In this document: piece after piece, positions 10,340 to 24,399 of the stretch | How positions within the stretch are numbered: the stretch's first letter is position 1 | Layout: each line of letters opens with the position of its first letter | Assembly: GCF_020497125.1 (NCBI RefSeq) | Contig: NC_059089.1 | Location: forward strand, 28,414,282-28,478,281 | Source: Mauremys mutica | Taxonomy: Eukaryota; Chordata; Testudines; Geoemydidae | Length of the DNA: 64,000 nt | Reading direction: 5' to 3' | Program-made: the position numbers and the translations under genes | Notes under the pieces: model-generated | Seen by the model: the letters and a program-made list of their open reading frames with translations, nothing else | Databases searched by the model: none | Told to the model about the DNA's origin: nothing

Positions 10340-13300
10340 ATCTTCCGTACATTCTTTGGGGTAGGGGCTGCGTTTTTGTGTGTTTAGAAAGTTCACAGCA
10401 TATGGTGGGTGCCACTGCCAGCTAAAGAAATAAGATAAAAACAGTAATAAAAACAAATGTAGCAATAAGTTCAGAAATCCAAATGCCATGCCAAAGAGAC
10501 ACGTGTTCCCTTGCTTAGGCCCAAATCCTGCTCTCGGTTCTTCTGACATAAAACTAGAGTAAGACCACTAAGGGCAATAAAGCAAAGTTTGCTCCTTAAA
10601 AGGGATGTTTGCTAAGAAAATGGGACCTATTCGCTTTTAGCCGAGGCTGGCTGGTCACTTGCAGTTCCATTTTCAAGGGTGCCTGTTATCAGGACAAAGA
10701 ACAGTCAGGAATTATGTGGCATTTTCTATGGTTTATTGACAGACTTTTTTTTTCCTACTTCTTACAGATCTCTGGTGTAAGATTGTTTAAAACATCAGAG
10801 ACATTTTTCAAGTCGACTGTTGCTGAAAGATAATAAAATTGCTGTTGGTTCTCTACTTTATTTGTTTTCAAAACTATTTTCTTTCCACTGTCCCATCTTT
10901 TAAATTCTGTTATTGACCTAGACTCATCAGGCCAAAATCCTCGCTGGGAATCCCTCAAACCTAAATGGGAATTACACCCAGTAAAGTTATTTTTCATTAA
11001 AGAAATGAATTATGACCAAGTTTAATACAGAAGTTAGAATTCCTTAAAGCCTCCAGCACATCTGTGACTCAAATGTCTGTAGAAAGCAGCAGGACAAGCA
11101 CTATCAAAGTCTGGTGTGCTGATCTGGAGTCTGTAATGAGGTAAGGCGTCCTTTACCCGTTCCGTCTCTGTTAAAACAAAATCGCGCACATGGCTTCCAA
11201 GCTCATGTCAGGCTCCAGACTTCATGCTACAGTTCTACCTTACTCCAGCTAGGACTGAGTCTAACCACAGAGGTGCCTGGTGGGATAAAGGTCACATGGC
11301 AAAGAAGCTTCTAAACTGTTTTTGGTTCTAAGGCAAATGAGGCTATCCAGGAGCCCTGGGGTCTTTTAAATGTCCCCTGGCCTTCTTCTGACCCTGCATA
11401 CACCTTACATTCTTCCTTTAATGATTGACACTCAGTGGGTAGGTGCCTCGAGGCCATCGAAGTTGTAGCTGCTTCTTCATCAAAGTGACTGTTTACAGCT
11501 GGTTTGAGTTGGATGCCAATAAACAGGATTCTTTTTGTCTCAAAATAAAAAGCAGCTTAAGTCCCTAATGATAAGGATTTTGTGCTTTGTAGAGCAAAAA
11601 TTCAGCTAGGTTGAGACAGCCAGGCCCTCAGCTTAGCAAATCAGAGTACTTTATACTTCCAGCTAAACCGCTTTTATCTCCTCAAGTGACTGGGCTATAG
11701 ATTCTTATCATTGTGGCAGAAGTGATGAGGGTAACATCTTTAGTTGGAAATCATTGGCAACATGTGGTGAAAGCTTAAGATGTTGTCACACTTTAACTTG
11801 GTCCTAATCTGTTCAAAGGCAGTTCAGACTTTCTAACTGCACCAGCAGGTAGACAGAGTCAAAGACCATCAGGGCAAAATAGCTCATGCCATTCTTCGGC
11901 GAGTTTATGACTTTCATAAAAGTGTTACAAAGAAACTGCAGCAGTAACTGTTATTGTCTAAATGAAGAGCTTATGTTCACCCAACCATATTTCATTAACT
12001 TGTACCTTCCAAGCTTCTACATTTCCTGCCTTGTTTGTGCAGTGCTAGAAGCAATGGTAAATGTTTCAATGCCTATTCTAAGTGAAAGGAGAACAAGAGA
12101 AATGTACAAATTATCCATCCTCATACCTTTGACTTTTTAGTAGCATTTGGCCAACTGACTTACACGTATGAACATCTACAATTAGCAAGTAGCACACATG
12201 GGCCATACATGTCTGAGAAACCAGGATCGCACATCCCCAGAATTTCTGACTAATACAATGTGTGTTATGAATTGTGAAATACTATGTTGATGTGGGATCC
12301 AAAAATGAATCATTAGCTTCCAACAGCAAAATGACAAACTTTTGGCAACACTTTAAATGTCACAAGTGGAGATTCCTGAGGAGAATGGTAAAAAATAGAT
12401 CTGGGATTTGCAATGGAATTGGGCGTTTTTGAAAATCCAATGATTTGTGAATAAGGGTCCAATCCTGTTCCCATTGATATCAATGGGAGTTTTCCCCTTT
12501 ACCTTTATTTGGAGCAGAATTAGACATAGATTTTTCTCTCACGTTTATCGTTCACAGATGGACTAAGGACGTCAGGTTTCTTGATGAGCAAACTTCATGC
12601 CATTCAGAAGATACATTTATTTTTAAAATAACTCAGACAACTGCTGTGTGTCATGGACTATGAATAAGGGAATCTCAGTCTGAGCAGAATTTATTCTGCC
12701 ACCTGTTCAGAAAAAAGCCTCTAATTTTGGAAATGTTAAATGCAAAACCCAAGAATAGCATTGGTTTCCCCCACCTTGTATAGAGAAGTCTCAGCAGTCT
12801 GAATTGCCATGGCAAAGGAAATTAATGTATTGCCAGAACATGCTGAGGATATTGCTCTCTCTATAGTTCCTTTTTCAGACTTGTTAGGCATTATTTACCA
12901 GTTTTGATTTGCTGAAAGATTTCACAAAATGTTATTTCTATGTGTAAAAAGCTAATCATGTGTTTAGACAAATCTAGCCTTATTCTCCCAGTTGTGTGAA
13001 TTAAAGGGCAGAAACCCCCTCCCAGTGCTACGGGCTTTGTGGATGTTTGACTCAAGTTTCAAACTTTTCAGCATGTGTGGAAATGTCCTGTGCAATGTAT
13101 GTGCAAGTGGTGGAAATGCTTAAAACCAGTATTGAAGCTGTAGGTGCAAGGCTCTCTGGCTTTGCTATGTGCCCTTGCTTATCAGTAAATCTGTAAGTAC
13201 GGGTGTGAAGAGTCTCGTTTACTAGATCCTAAGTACAAACACAGATGTAGCTATGGGATGCCTACAGCTAAGTCTGTAGCTTGTGATCATCCTGATCTAC

Positions 13301-16300
13301 CTGTATCACAATAGGCAGAGTTTGGCGATTGACTCAGTTTCCTGTAACTCAACGACTCTGGATTGTAGAGCAAATGTTGTGATCACCATGGTAGAATAAA
13401 CACCCTACTGTTGTTACTACCATAAAGATGATGAATCAGACATTCATATTCTTCAAATAAATCAGTTTTAAAAGGGCTGTGTATTTTCCCTCACTAGTAT
13501 TAGTACTGTCTTATTACACAAGCTAATTAACTTTGACTCCTTATTACAGGGATAAATTAGCATTCCCAGATATTAATGGACACATCTGCAGTTGCTCCTG
13601 TGCCTTTTCTCTCTCAATACTTTTTTATTCATTTTTCATACAAAAATAAGAGAAAGTATTTTCCCTTTCCTGGTATATCTAGTAATACCTGATAACGTCT
13701 CTTCTCTGATCTCTCTGTTGCAGTCTGTGCATTTTTCTAGTTAGGAGATGCACTTTAGGAGGGAAGGGTTGTAAAGAGAAAGTACGTGACATGAGAGGAA
13801 AAAACAGAAGCTGCTTTCATACATTAAAAGTCAGACTGATAGACAAGGATTCGCAGCAGAATATAGCAGAGCCCTTTGTAAGACAAACAACAAGTTTTCA
13901 TGCTCAGATGGAGATTCTTGGGTTAAATTGCTATCTTTGAGTTCTGAACTTGGAAAGGTATTAAAGTGGAATTAAACCTTTACACAATCCAGCTCTTGTG
14001 TCATTCAGGATTTTTTTTAGGTCTGTTTAATTGTACATAGCAGCAGGGTTCTGAGTGACTGGTGCTCTAAAGAAATAAGGGGTAGGGTTAAGTCTGCAGC
14101 CCACAGCTCTCTGCTAATCCTTCTTGTTCCTTGAAGAAGGATTTACTTTTGCTGCCAGCTTGTGAAAGACTTTCCTGGTCCACAAGAGATTGTTGTGGCT
14201 TTCCTGGGGAGGTGCGGTTGCTATAGCAGGGAGTCACGCCTGGCTATTCTCTCAAACCATACTGAGAATGGGCCAAAAAAGAGCTGAAGAAGAGTATAAC
14301 TGGGGATTAGAAAGTGGAACAATGGGAGACAGGAAGATAGGAGTGGGAACAAATAAGAATTACAGCACCAAAAATAATGCAAAGTGACAAAAAGAGGAAA
14401 TAGAAAAATAATAGCTGACAGTCTGGCTGAAAAGAGAAACTACTACAAAAGAACAATTTATTTTCAACTGACAAAGAAAATAACAGGGCATTTGGGAAAT
14501 AAGACACAGTCTTGTGTCTTAACATTATTTTGGTTCTTATTGGACAGCAAGCACATACTGCAAACATACGAAATCTACCCATCTCTGCCATGATCTGTCT
14601 ATTGCAAACTAGAACAGCGGGGTTTGGTTTTTATTTTGTTTCTAAGGCATATTGCTCGTGGAGTTCCGTCTCTGCAGATTAGATCAAGGGTAATTCTGGA
14701 ATTTCCATACACAAGCGTTGCTGTTTGGATCATTATTAAAAGAAAAGTGCCAGCTCTACACTCTGTTACATTTCTGGAACGATTCCCAAAGCAGTAACTG
14801 CTGCTAAGAAAATGCCATCAGTGCTCTTGTTGCTTACAGGACAAATCCTGCAGGCATGACCCCAGCAAAGCTTCCACTGAAGTTAATGCTTTGCTTTAAC
14901 TTGGCCTAGGCAGGGACTGTGGATCCAATCCTGCAATATGCTGTGAGGCAGCGAGGGGCCGCCAGTCCCAGCACTGATTGGGCTCAGCAGCTTTGGAGAA
15001 TCACCCCCTGAGTGAAGACAGTGAGATTTCACCCCTCTAGGATTTTCCCTAGATGCTACTTTCTTCTTCAAAAAAACTTTCCCATGCAAATCAAATGGGA
15101 AAAAGTTGCACAAAGATTTGAACTTTTCCAAGTGAATGAAGAGAAGCAGAAGTCTCAGTCAAGTTAAAGAGCTTGCCAAACAACAACAAATTAAGAAAAG
15201 TTTCTTAAAAATAATAATAAAAAAGTCATCTCTGCCTCTAACAGCAAATCTCTCTGAATGCCTGTCCGGCACCCTACTGTTTTATATATAGGGGATGCAA
15301 AGCGATATAGCAGATGAAACATTTTGTTTATAAAGTGTCTGTGGTTTGTTTTATTTCACATGTTTTTGCAATATAGATAACAGATTACACCATGGAGCTT
15401 TCACTGCCTTGTGCAATAATGATACTACAAAGCCTTTGTAGGGGTATTAATAATAGATTGTGTTGATGAGTTTGGAGAAGCTGGCAATAGACCCCCCACT
15501 GCAAAGACATTAACACCACAGGACTAAGGTATCTTTTCCTTGCAAATCAGTTGCTAAATTGGCTGTGCTGATGGGTTCGGGCACAAGCTCTTGTACAGCA
15601 TCCCTGCAGCAGTCTCAGGAAGTTATTTTGTTTTATACTGGCATATACCATTTTTTCTTTTTAATGTTTATAGTTGAGAGGAAAGGACCTGTATAAATTC
15701 TTTCCTTAAGTCATTCTTGCCAGCCAAGAAATAATTTATCATTTAAATCTAAATTGCATTGATGGGTGATTTTTTTTTCTATACAAGTGAAGGCCAAAGC
15801 ACTGAATCATGAACTTATAATTTCTCTGCTTCTCTTTCTTACCATGGGATCTAGGGCCCTTTTGGTGAATTTCCATATAAAAGTGATATTAGCAAAGAAA
15901 TTTGCCATGTTGTTAACAATGGAAATTCATAGGAAATTGTAATTTCGGAATGCCATGTAGTGTATTAGAGTGATAAGCCTTCTAGTCAGAGTCATTAATA
16001 TTCAATACTTTGGAGGCAAAACAAGCCGTATGTGAAAAAACTGGCTTGTGATGTAATGCACCAAATTCTGCTCAGGGTGTTAGCCATGAAACCCACTTGA
16101 AATCAGTGGCATTGCACAGGAGGAAAGGGAGGGTGAATTTAGCTCAGTATACATCAAAAGTTGAGTGCAAGTCCGAAGAAGGAAAAATGGCAAAAATAGT
16201 GTTTCGGGAGGTGGGGTTAAAGCCTCCTTACTCTGCAGAGTTCCTGCAGAAATGCAGACTGCCCATTGTGCACTATGCTTTCATGGCACGTTGATATGTT

Positions 16301-17024
16301 TTGGAGTAATGCAAAAGGGATAACTCCACATGTCTGGGTCTCGAGTATTTTTTTGACTCCATGGATAAAATAATGCTATTTCAGAAAGATTTATACTGCC
16401 TGAAAGTATAGTTCTAACAAAATCATCACATCTTGTTAATCCATTAGGCTTTTTAATTGCAGCCAGGACTTTATGAATTCAATTGGTGCTCTTAACTTTT
16501 ATAACACTTTCCACGCTCCCAAACAGATTAGGGGAAAATTGCAGCCATAATCTGTACGGTGCAATTGCCATGCTATAAAGAGGAATGGGAGTAGCTTGGA
16601 AGAGCAATTGGATTCCCAAAGGTGGAGCACAGTGGAGCAATATCAGTGACTTTGTAAATGAAAAATTGTTTTAATTCCGTTCTAGCAGCAATAATTTGAT
16701 TGTTCATAAATTCCTCCATCAAGTGTTGTAAGGAAAAGATGTCATAAAATAAAACTGTGTGACAGTGATAGAAGACAGCAGAACAAAGTGGTCAATTAGG
16801 GTGTGAAAATTAAAAAAATCCATTTGCCATATTCTACTTGAAGCAAGACGCTCCAAAGCACTTTACATTTCCCTGGTACTGTAGAGCTGTGGAAAATAAA
16901 ATGAACTCAAAAGTTATAGCTGTGATTCAGCATGTGAGTCCTGTGGAAATCACTGAAACTATTTACAGGCTTAAAATTATGCATGTGCATAAGTACTTTG
17001 CTAGTGATGCAAGTCAGATTCCAT

Positions 17025-17379
17025 CAGGGGCGGCTCTAGGAATCCCGCCGCTCCAAGCAGGGCGGCGCGCCATGGGGCGCGCTCTGGCGGTCCCGGTTCC
17101 GCGGCTCCAGGGGACCTCTTGCAGACGTGCCTGCGGAGGTTCCGCTGGTCCCGCGGCTCCGGTGGAGCATCCGCAGTCATGCCTGCGGGAGGTCCACCCG
17201 AGCCGCGGGACCAGCGAACCCTCCGCAGTCATGCCTGCGGGAGGTCCACTGGTCCCGCGGCTCCGGTGGACCTCCCGCAGGCATGACTGCGGAAGGTCCG
17301 CCGGAGCCGGCTGCCGCCCTGCCGGCAAAATGCCGCCCCAAGCGCGTGCTTGGCGCACTGGGGTCTGGAGCCGGCCCTG
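17025..17379 (+). mobile_element. GC-rich palindromic hAT non-autonomous element, copy C
   Basis: The ends are CAGGGGCGGCTCTAGGAAT and GTCTGGAGCCGGCCCTG, with an 8-base duplication GATTCCAT / GTTTCCAT (7 of 8). The interior consists of repeated complementary blocks around CCGCAGGCATG / CATGCCTGCGG, giving a strongly foldable, CpG-rich stretch. The element at 36372-36704 is the same family in the opposite orientation. Long open frames on both strands here have no protein similarity. Confidence 0.88.
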
Positions 17380-17724
17380 GTTTCCATATATCATAAGATC
17401 CCATGTTCTGAGAGAGTATCTGTATCCGGGGAGCGGAGTCATTGTGTGAATTCATGGCTCCACTAAAGTCAATGGCGAACAAAACTCCCATTTACTTCAG
17501 TGGGGCCAGGATTTCACCCATCATGTGACATCATGCTACCTTTTATTATTATTTTATATAGCCTTTTCCGTTAGGTGGCATTGCCAAGCAAATAATAAGG
17601 ACCTTAAGACAACACAAATAAGATAATCACTGAAGTGTTGGTGAGAAAAAGAACACCAGATTACTGTTAAGATGTGCTACAAATAATTACTCAGATTTAC
17701 ACTTCAAATACATATTGAAATATA

Positions 17725-19980
17725 GAATCATAGAACTGGAAGAGACTTTGAGAGGTCTCTAGTCCAGTCCCCTGCACTTGTGCCAGGACTAATTATCTAG
17801 ACCATCCCTGACAGGTGTTTGTCTAACCTGCTCTTAAAAATCTCCAATGATGGAGATTCCACAACCTCCCTGGGCAATTTATTCCAGTGCTTAACCACCC
17901 TGACAGTTAGGAAGATTTTCCTAATGTCCAGCCTAAACCTCCCTTGCTGCAATTTAAGCACATTGCTTCTTGTCCTGTCCTCAGAGGTTAAGAAAAACAA
18001 TTTTTCTTCCTCCTCCTTGTAACAACCTTTTAGATCCTTGAAAACTGTTATCATGTTCCTTCTCAGTCTTCTCTTTTCCAGACAAAACAAACCCAAATTT
18101 TTCAATCTTCCCTCATAGGTCATGTTCTCTAGACCTTTAATCATTTTTGTTGCTCTTCTCTGGACTCTCTCCAATTTGTCCACATCTTTTCTGAACTGTG
18201 ATGCCCAGAACTGGACACAATACTCCAGCTGAGGCCTACTCAGTGTGGAGTAGAGCGGAAGAATTACTTCTCATGTCTTGCTTTACAACACTCCTGCTAA
18301 TACATCCCAGAATTATGTTCACTTCTTTTGCAACAGCATTACACTGTTGACTCATATTTAGCTTGTGGTCCACTATGACCCCCAGATCCCTTTCTGCATT
18401 ACTCCTTCCTAGGCAGTCATTTCCCAATTTGTATGTGTGTAACTGATTTTTCCTTCCTAAATGGAGTAATTTGCATTTGTCCTTTTCGAATTTCATCCTA
18501 TTTACTTTAGACCATTTCTCCAGTTTGTCCAGATCATTTTGAATTTTAATCCTATCCTCCAAAGCACTTGCAACCCCTCCCAGCTTGGTATCATCCGCAA
18601 ACTTTATAAGTGTACTCTCTATGCCATTATCTAAATCATTGATGAAGATATTGAACAGAACTGAACTCAGAACTGATCCCTGTGGGACCCCACTCATTAT
18701 GACCTTCCAGCATGATGGTGAACCATTGATGATTGCTCTCTGGGAACGGATTACCAACCAGTTTTGCATCCACTTTATAGTAGCTCCATCTAGGTTGCAT
18801 TTCCCTAGTTTAGTTATAAGAAGGTCTTGTGGGACAGTATAAAAACTTTACTAAAATCAAGATATACCACATCTACTGCTTCCCCCTATCCACAAGGCTT
18901 GTTACCCTGTCAAAGAAAGCTATCAGGTTGGTTTGACATGATTTGTTGTTAACAAATCCATGCTGACTGTTACTTATCGCCTTATTATCTGCTAGGTGTT
19001 TGCAAACTGATTGCTTAATTATTTGCTCCATTATCTTTCCGGGTACAGAAGTTAAGCTGACTGGTCTGTAATTCCAAGAGTTGTCCTTATTTCCCTTTTT
19101 ATAGATGGGCACTGTATTTGCCCTTTTCCAGTTTTCTGGAATCTCTCCCATCTTCCATGACTTTTCTAAGATAATCGCTAATGGCTCAGATATCTCCTCT
19201 GTCAGCTCCTTGAGTATTCTAGGATGCTTTTCATCAGGCCCTGGTGTCTTGAAAACATCTTATTTGTCCAAGTAATTTTTAACTTTTTCTTTCCCTGTTT
19301 TAGCCTTTTCTGATCCCACCTCATTGTCACTGGCATTCACTACGTTAGACGTCCAGTCGCCACCAACCTTCTTGGTGAAAACCGAAACAAAGACGTCATT
19401 GAGCACCTCTGCCATTTCCATGTTTTCTGTTATTATTCCGTCCCCCACCCCCATTGAATAACAGCCCTACCCTGTCCTTGGTCTTCCTCTTGCTTCTAAT
19501 GTATTTGTAGAATGTTTTCTTGTTACCCTTTATGTCCCTACCTAGTTTGATCTCGTTTTGTGCCTTGGCCTTTCTAATTTTGTCCCTACATATTTGTGCT
19601 GTTTATATTCATCCTTTGTAATCTGACCTAGTTTCCACTTTTTGTAGGACTCTTTTTAGAGTTTCAGATCATTGAAGAGCTCCTGGGTAAGCCAGGGTGG
19701 TCTCTGGCCATACTTCCCATCTTTCCTACGCAGTGGGATAGTTTCCTCTTGTGCCCTTAATAATGTCTCTTTGAAAAACTGCCAACTATCTTCTATTGTT
19801 TTTCCCTTTAGACTTGCTTCCCATGGGATCTTACCTACTAACTCCCTGAGTTTGCTAAAGTCTGCCTTCTTGAAACCCAATGCCTTTATTTTGCTGTTCT
19901 CCCTCCTACCATTCCTTAGAATCATGATCACTTTCACCTAAGCTGCCTTCCACTTTCAAATTCTCAACCAGTTCATAGCT
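17725..19980 (-). mobile_element. CR1 LINE, long 5'-truncated copy (minus strand)
   Basis: The left edge carries the CR1 3' terminus in reverse (AGAATCATAGAACTGGAAG). Reading leftward from 19937 are the region before the RT ([20 protein letters not shown]), the RT start ([20 protein letters not shown]), the VPQGSVLSSVLFN motif and the catalytic LIKFADDTKLGG near 18590, then the C-terminal RRATKMIKGLENMTYEGRLK segment. The frame is broken into pieces at about 19260, 18870 and 18236, so it is inactive, but it is less diverged than the copy at 280-2440. The 5' boundary near 19980 is approximate. Confidence 0.92.
17797..19151 (-). pseudogene. CR1 reverse transcriptase, broken
   Basis: This is the RT and C-terminal part of the CR1 above. 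Open pieces lie at 18873-19151, 18236-18769 and 17797-18183, separated by frameshifts or stops. The FADD active-site motif is retained. In CR1 the enzyme copies its own RNA onto nicked chromosomal DNA; this copy cannot make a full protein. It is non-functional host sequence inside LMX1B intron 2. Confidence 0.88.
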
Positions 19981-22900
19981 TTTAATGTTAGTGTTCATCT
20001 ACAAGTGGTAGTATTACCTACAGTGATAACTAAGGGGTGGGTTAGCAAATGCTCTTTTCAATTTTTGCTATATAAAAAGATGAATTTTTGTTAGCATCTT
20101 TCAGAAAGGTTACTTTTTCGTAAACTTTTAATTTTTATGCAGACTTTATTGGTCCTTCAAGAAAGTGAAATGGCTTAGTTTTACTGAAACTTCAGCTATG
20201 AAATTGCCTTCAGCAAAATAAGTAATTATTTTTTTTCTGAGGGGAAATCTGAAATGTTCCAGTACTTCTTAAAATGAATTGTTAATTTTTTTCCCAAGCC
20301 ATAAACTGTAGCATTTCAGTTTTGCTTTGGCACAATGGGGATATTTTGAATATTTGAATTTAATGTAACCAAGCAACAGTCTTTCCTTTTCTATATGCAG
20401 CCATAATCCAAAGGACATGACTTTTTTTTGAAGTTCTGCTGAACCATATGTGGTGTTTCCGCCATTCTAAGCTGCATATAGTGTACGGCTGAAGTCTGAG
20501 TAATAGAGCTATATTATGAAATATCATTAGACATTTAGTTTCTCTCTTAATAAAATTCAGTTGTTGTGAAAAGCTTATCCTACTTCAGTTCTGACATATT
20601 TTGTACCATATAATATGAATACCAAGTACATGCTTGGTTGGCATGGATGTATGTATACCCATGATTTCAATGACATACAAAAATCATTGTCAATATACTA
20701 AAGTGTCAGAGTTAAAGGTTATTTACAATATTTACCAAAACCAGAGACAATAATCTTTGCATAATTATTACATAAACAAAAGTTTAGCTATCTTACATTT
20801 TTTTCTAACAGAGAATGTCAGAACTACACAGAAAGGAAAATGATTTAAAGTCCCTGATGGTCAGACAGCAGCATCTGTCATCTAGCGTACATCAAATATC
20901 TTAATACCTTCCTATTTATTGCTTGACTGCAGAGGTCCTGTAAATAAACAAATTGACTGATAGTCTATTTTTATAACTCTATCCTGTTTAAAAAACCTCT
21001 TGAACCACACTTAATTTGAACAGCAAATTTTACACTGCACATTGAGATCTCTCAGCTCATAATAAATTAGTTATAATAAAACTATTAAAACCTATTTGCC
21101 CACAAACAGAAGGAAATTAAGGGCTCTGGTGAAGCAACAGAAAGGTAAAGGGCAGGTTGTTAGGACGTTATAAGAGTAAACAGCAGAACAGTGATTCTCA
21201 GGAGCCGAGCAGGGTCAAATTTAAAGCAAGATAACTACGCTAGAGATAATAAATCAGTTGTACATATTAAACACCAGATGGTTCTGCCCTATGCAGGAAA
21301 GCACAATGGATCATGTAACTGTGGCTGTGTTTGTAAGGATTACTGAATCAGCCTGACTTCACAGGGATATCCTAACATATAAAATCTTAATGGCCATTTC
21401 CGCTGGTGAACATTTTCATCTACTGTTTAAAGATAGGACCACATTTCTCAGACATTTCGTTGCCCCCAGAATGTATATTCCATTAATTTGATAAGTGCAG
21501 CCATTTTCAAACACAGAGTGTATTTTGCTTTCTAATACTGTAAGGTTTCACAGCGATTATTACCAATACTCAAATGAACAAAACAGTCTATTGTTCCAAG
21601 CTTTAGGTCAGCTAAATCCCCTAAGTGTTTCAGGCATAGATGCAAACACACTTACAAAAAACCCAAAACTATTGAGTTGTCTTTCCAAATTGTCCAGGCA
21701 ACAGAACTTATTTATAAAACTCTTGCAATCATTGATTCAAAACAAGGTTTTCTTGTTCTGCTTGTCTCTTTTGTCTTCTTTGAACAATTTTCTTTGGAAT
21801 GTTTTCGTTGTGCTTAGGAGTCAGAGATTTCCTGGGGCTTCTAATAAAGGCATTTGGTTCCCACTCTCTGCATACTTTAACAAGTCCAAGGATTTTGAGG
21901 TTTGATGTTAACTTGAGAGAGCTGGAGATAATCAGCAACGGGGGTAAAAAGTCAGTTATGCAAATTATTTGTAAAATGTATGGCAAGGCAAAAGAACCAT
22001 TTCTCCAAATGTGGTTAGTGTGGGGCATAGTCTTTGTCTCAGCTCAGAACATCCACATGTCGCTCCTCAAATTTATTGCTTTGATTGAAACCTGTATAGG
22101 GTGATCTGTAAAGTATTCCTGCTATCCTAGGCTTCTCAACAGGTTTATTGCCATTCATTTATAAAACGAGCAGTCTAATGAGCAGTGTTTTAGATCAGAG
22201 ATATCAAAGTCTGGTCATTTGTCAAGATTAGTTTCCTGTTGTGAGACTGCCTTGTGCAAAAAACGTACATAACCCTGGGTTACTCTCTGGGAGTTGAAAA
22301 ACCTATAAGCACCGTATCAGATAAACGTAATGAAATTTTAATAATCCCAGAATTAAATGCGATTCACTGCAGTTTGTGTGTATAGATTGCTATACACGCC
22401 TCACAGGTTGAGACTGTCTGAGCGTGGGTGATAGCATTTTTATATTTCCAAGGGTAAATGTAAGGGAAGGTGTGACGTCCACACAGTAATGTGAAACAGA
22501 AATACAAATCTAATGTAATTGGTAAATTGAATGAATTAGTATTATATTAATCTGTTTGTGACTCGTTACACTGAAAAGACCACCAGTGATAATGTTACTA
22601 CAGAAACACTGCCTCTCTGGGTACAGCAAGTTACCTGTAAATAACATTGACTATTTTACATTTACATTATAAAGCGCTCTGCACCCTGAAGAATATCAAA
22701 CCACTTCACAAGGCATGGAAACACAGAAGGTGGCAGTCAGGCGAACAATGCAGTGCAAGTACAACGGGGGGGAAGGGAAACTTGTACACATTTAGAAAGA
22801 GTGAAGGTTATTTTATACACGTTCTTATTTACAGTTCACAAACTACAGAGCAAGAGAGCTCTGGAGCCTAAGTGTCTTACTGAGATGCTTTTTTGTACAT

Positions 22901-24399
22901 CAAGTTACATTATTGTTTCTACTTCCACTGGGTGGTGGTAGATTTCATGTCTTTCTAGTGAGTCGATTTCCCATTGGGAGAGAAATTAGTGGCACAGACT
23001 TGGGGTATTATCTAGTATGATTTGTTTGTTTACAAAACATGGACCAGTCCTGCTAGCCTGGAACACAAAAGGCCAAAACTACACACCAACTATTTCAATG
23101 GCAAAAGCACAGCTAAGACCCACCAGCTCAAGCCCTGTCAGCAAGGAAAGCTCCTGTCTCTGTCCCACTGGGCTCAATCCCTGTGCCTTTAGCACATGCG
23201 GTCATTTCCCCTTTTTCTGCTTGTGTCCAGCACTTCTCACCTGGAATCCCCTTAGCGCAGAATTACCATCTTAGCCTTTTGTCACAGGGAGCTCAGGGAC
23301 TGTTCTGCAACACGGAGAGGTTTGGCTCAGACAGGTTTGACTCGATTCAGTGTCTGCTGTAGCCAGCTCCTCTGCTAGTCTCCATCTAGACAAGAAGAGC
23401 GTCCCTATCCCCTCAGAGACTGTCTGGGTGCAATTGTTGTGACCTGCCTTCATGGGATCCCTTGGACCAAGCCCTTTGTGTTTATACTGAAGCTGTCCAT
23501 AGAAAGGGTTAGAATGTATCAATAATTCAGAACATGTTTAATTAACATCACAGCCGTCTCACGGAGTTTCATTCTGTATTATCATAGTTGCAGCAGCAGC
23601 AAGGAGACTTTTTTAAGGATCCTCCTCCCTGGAGTAACAGGACTGTGGCCACTGTCTAAAGTACCTTTTAAAGATCATTTTAAACAACAGCGTTGATTTG
23701 AAATGCAAATGAAGTCAGGAAGGTTGAGACTGCAGAGGCTGCAATTTCCCCCTTGAGAAGCTGTTCTTTCTAGAGCCTGTCAGAGGCTGTTCCCACCTGT
23801 TGGGCTGCTCCCATGCCTCCTTGTATCCATCCACAGAGTTGTACTGACGCGAACACAGGTTCACTGTCACAGTGGTGTGAATGAACGGATGCCAGTGAGA
23901 GGAGTCAGATGCCTTCACCCCAGACTTGCTAATCTTCAGCTTCTTTAAGCTTGTTCCATCACAACAACTCTTCAGACAAAAGATACAAGCTTAATTAAAC
24001 CAAGCCAATCAGGTTTAAACAGTTAAATAAAAGTCACTTTTTAAAGCGGTTACAACTGTTTGCTCCTTGTTTAGTCTTTTAATTAAGGCTGTCAAGCGAT
24101 TAAACAAATTAATCACGATTAATTGCACTGTTAATAATAGAATACCATTTATTTAAATATTTTTGGATGTTTTCTACATTTTCAAATATATTGATTTCAG
24201 TTACAACACAGAATACAAAGTGTACAGTGCTCACTTTATATTTATTTTTATTACAAATATTTGCACAGTAAAAACCTAAAGAAATAGTATTTTTCAATTC
24301 ACCTAATACAAGTACTGTAGTGCAGTCTCTTTATCATGAAAGTTGAACTTACAAACGTAGAATTATGTACAAGAAAGCCCTGCATTCAAAAATAAAATA

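Noticed and set aside
16838..17491. Overlapping open frames up to 203 codons on both strands
   Set aside because: They fall on the GC-rich palindromic hAT at 17025-17379. Both strands read similar Arg/Pro/Gly-rich peptides because the sequence is self-complementary.
21495..22104. 136- and 101-codon open frames in intron 2
   Set aside because: No recognisable domain, no splice context and an opposing overlapping frame of similar length. They look like chance frames in AT-rich DNA.
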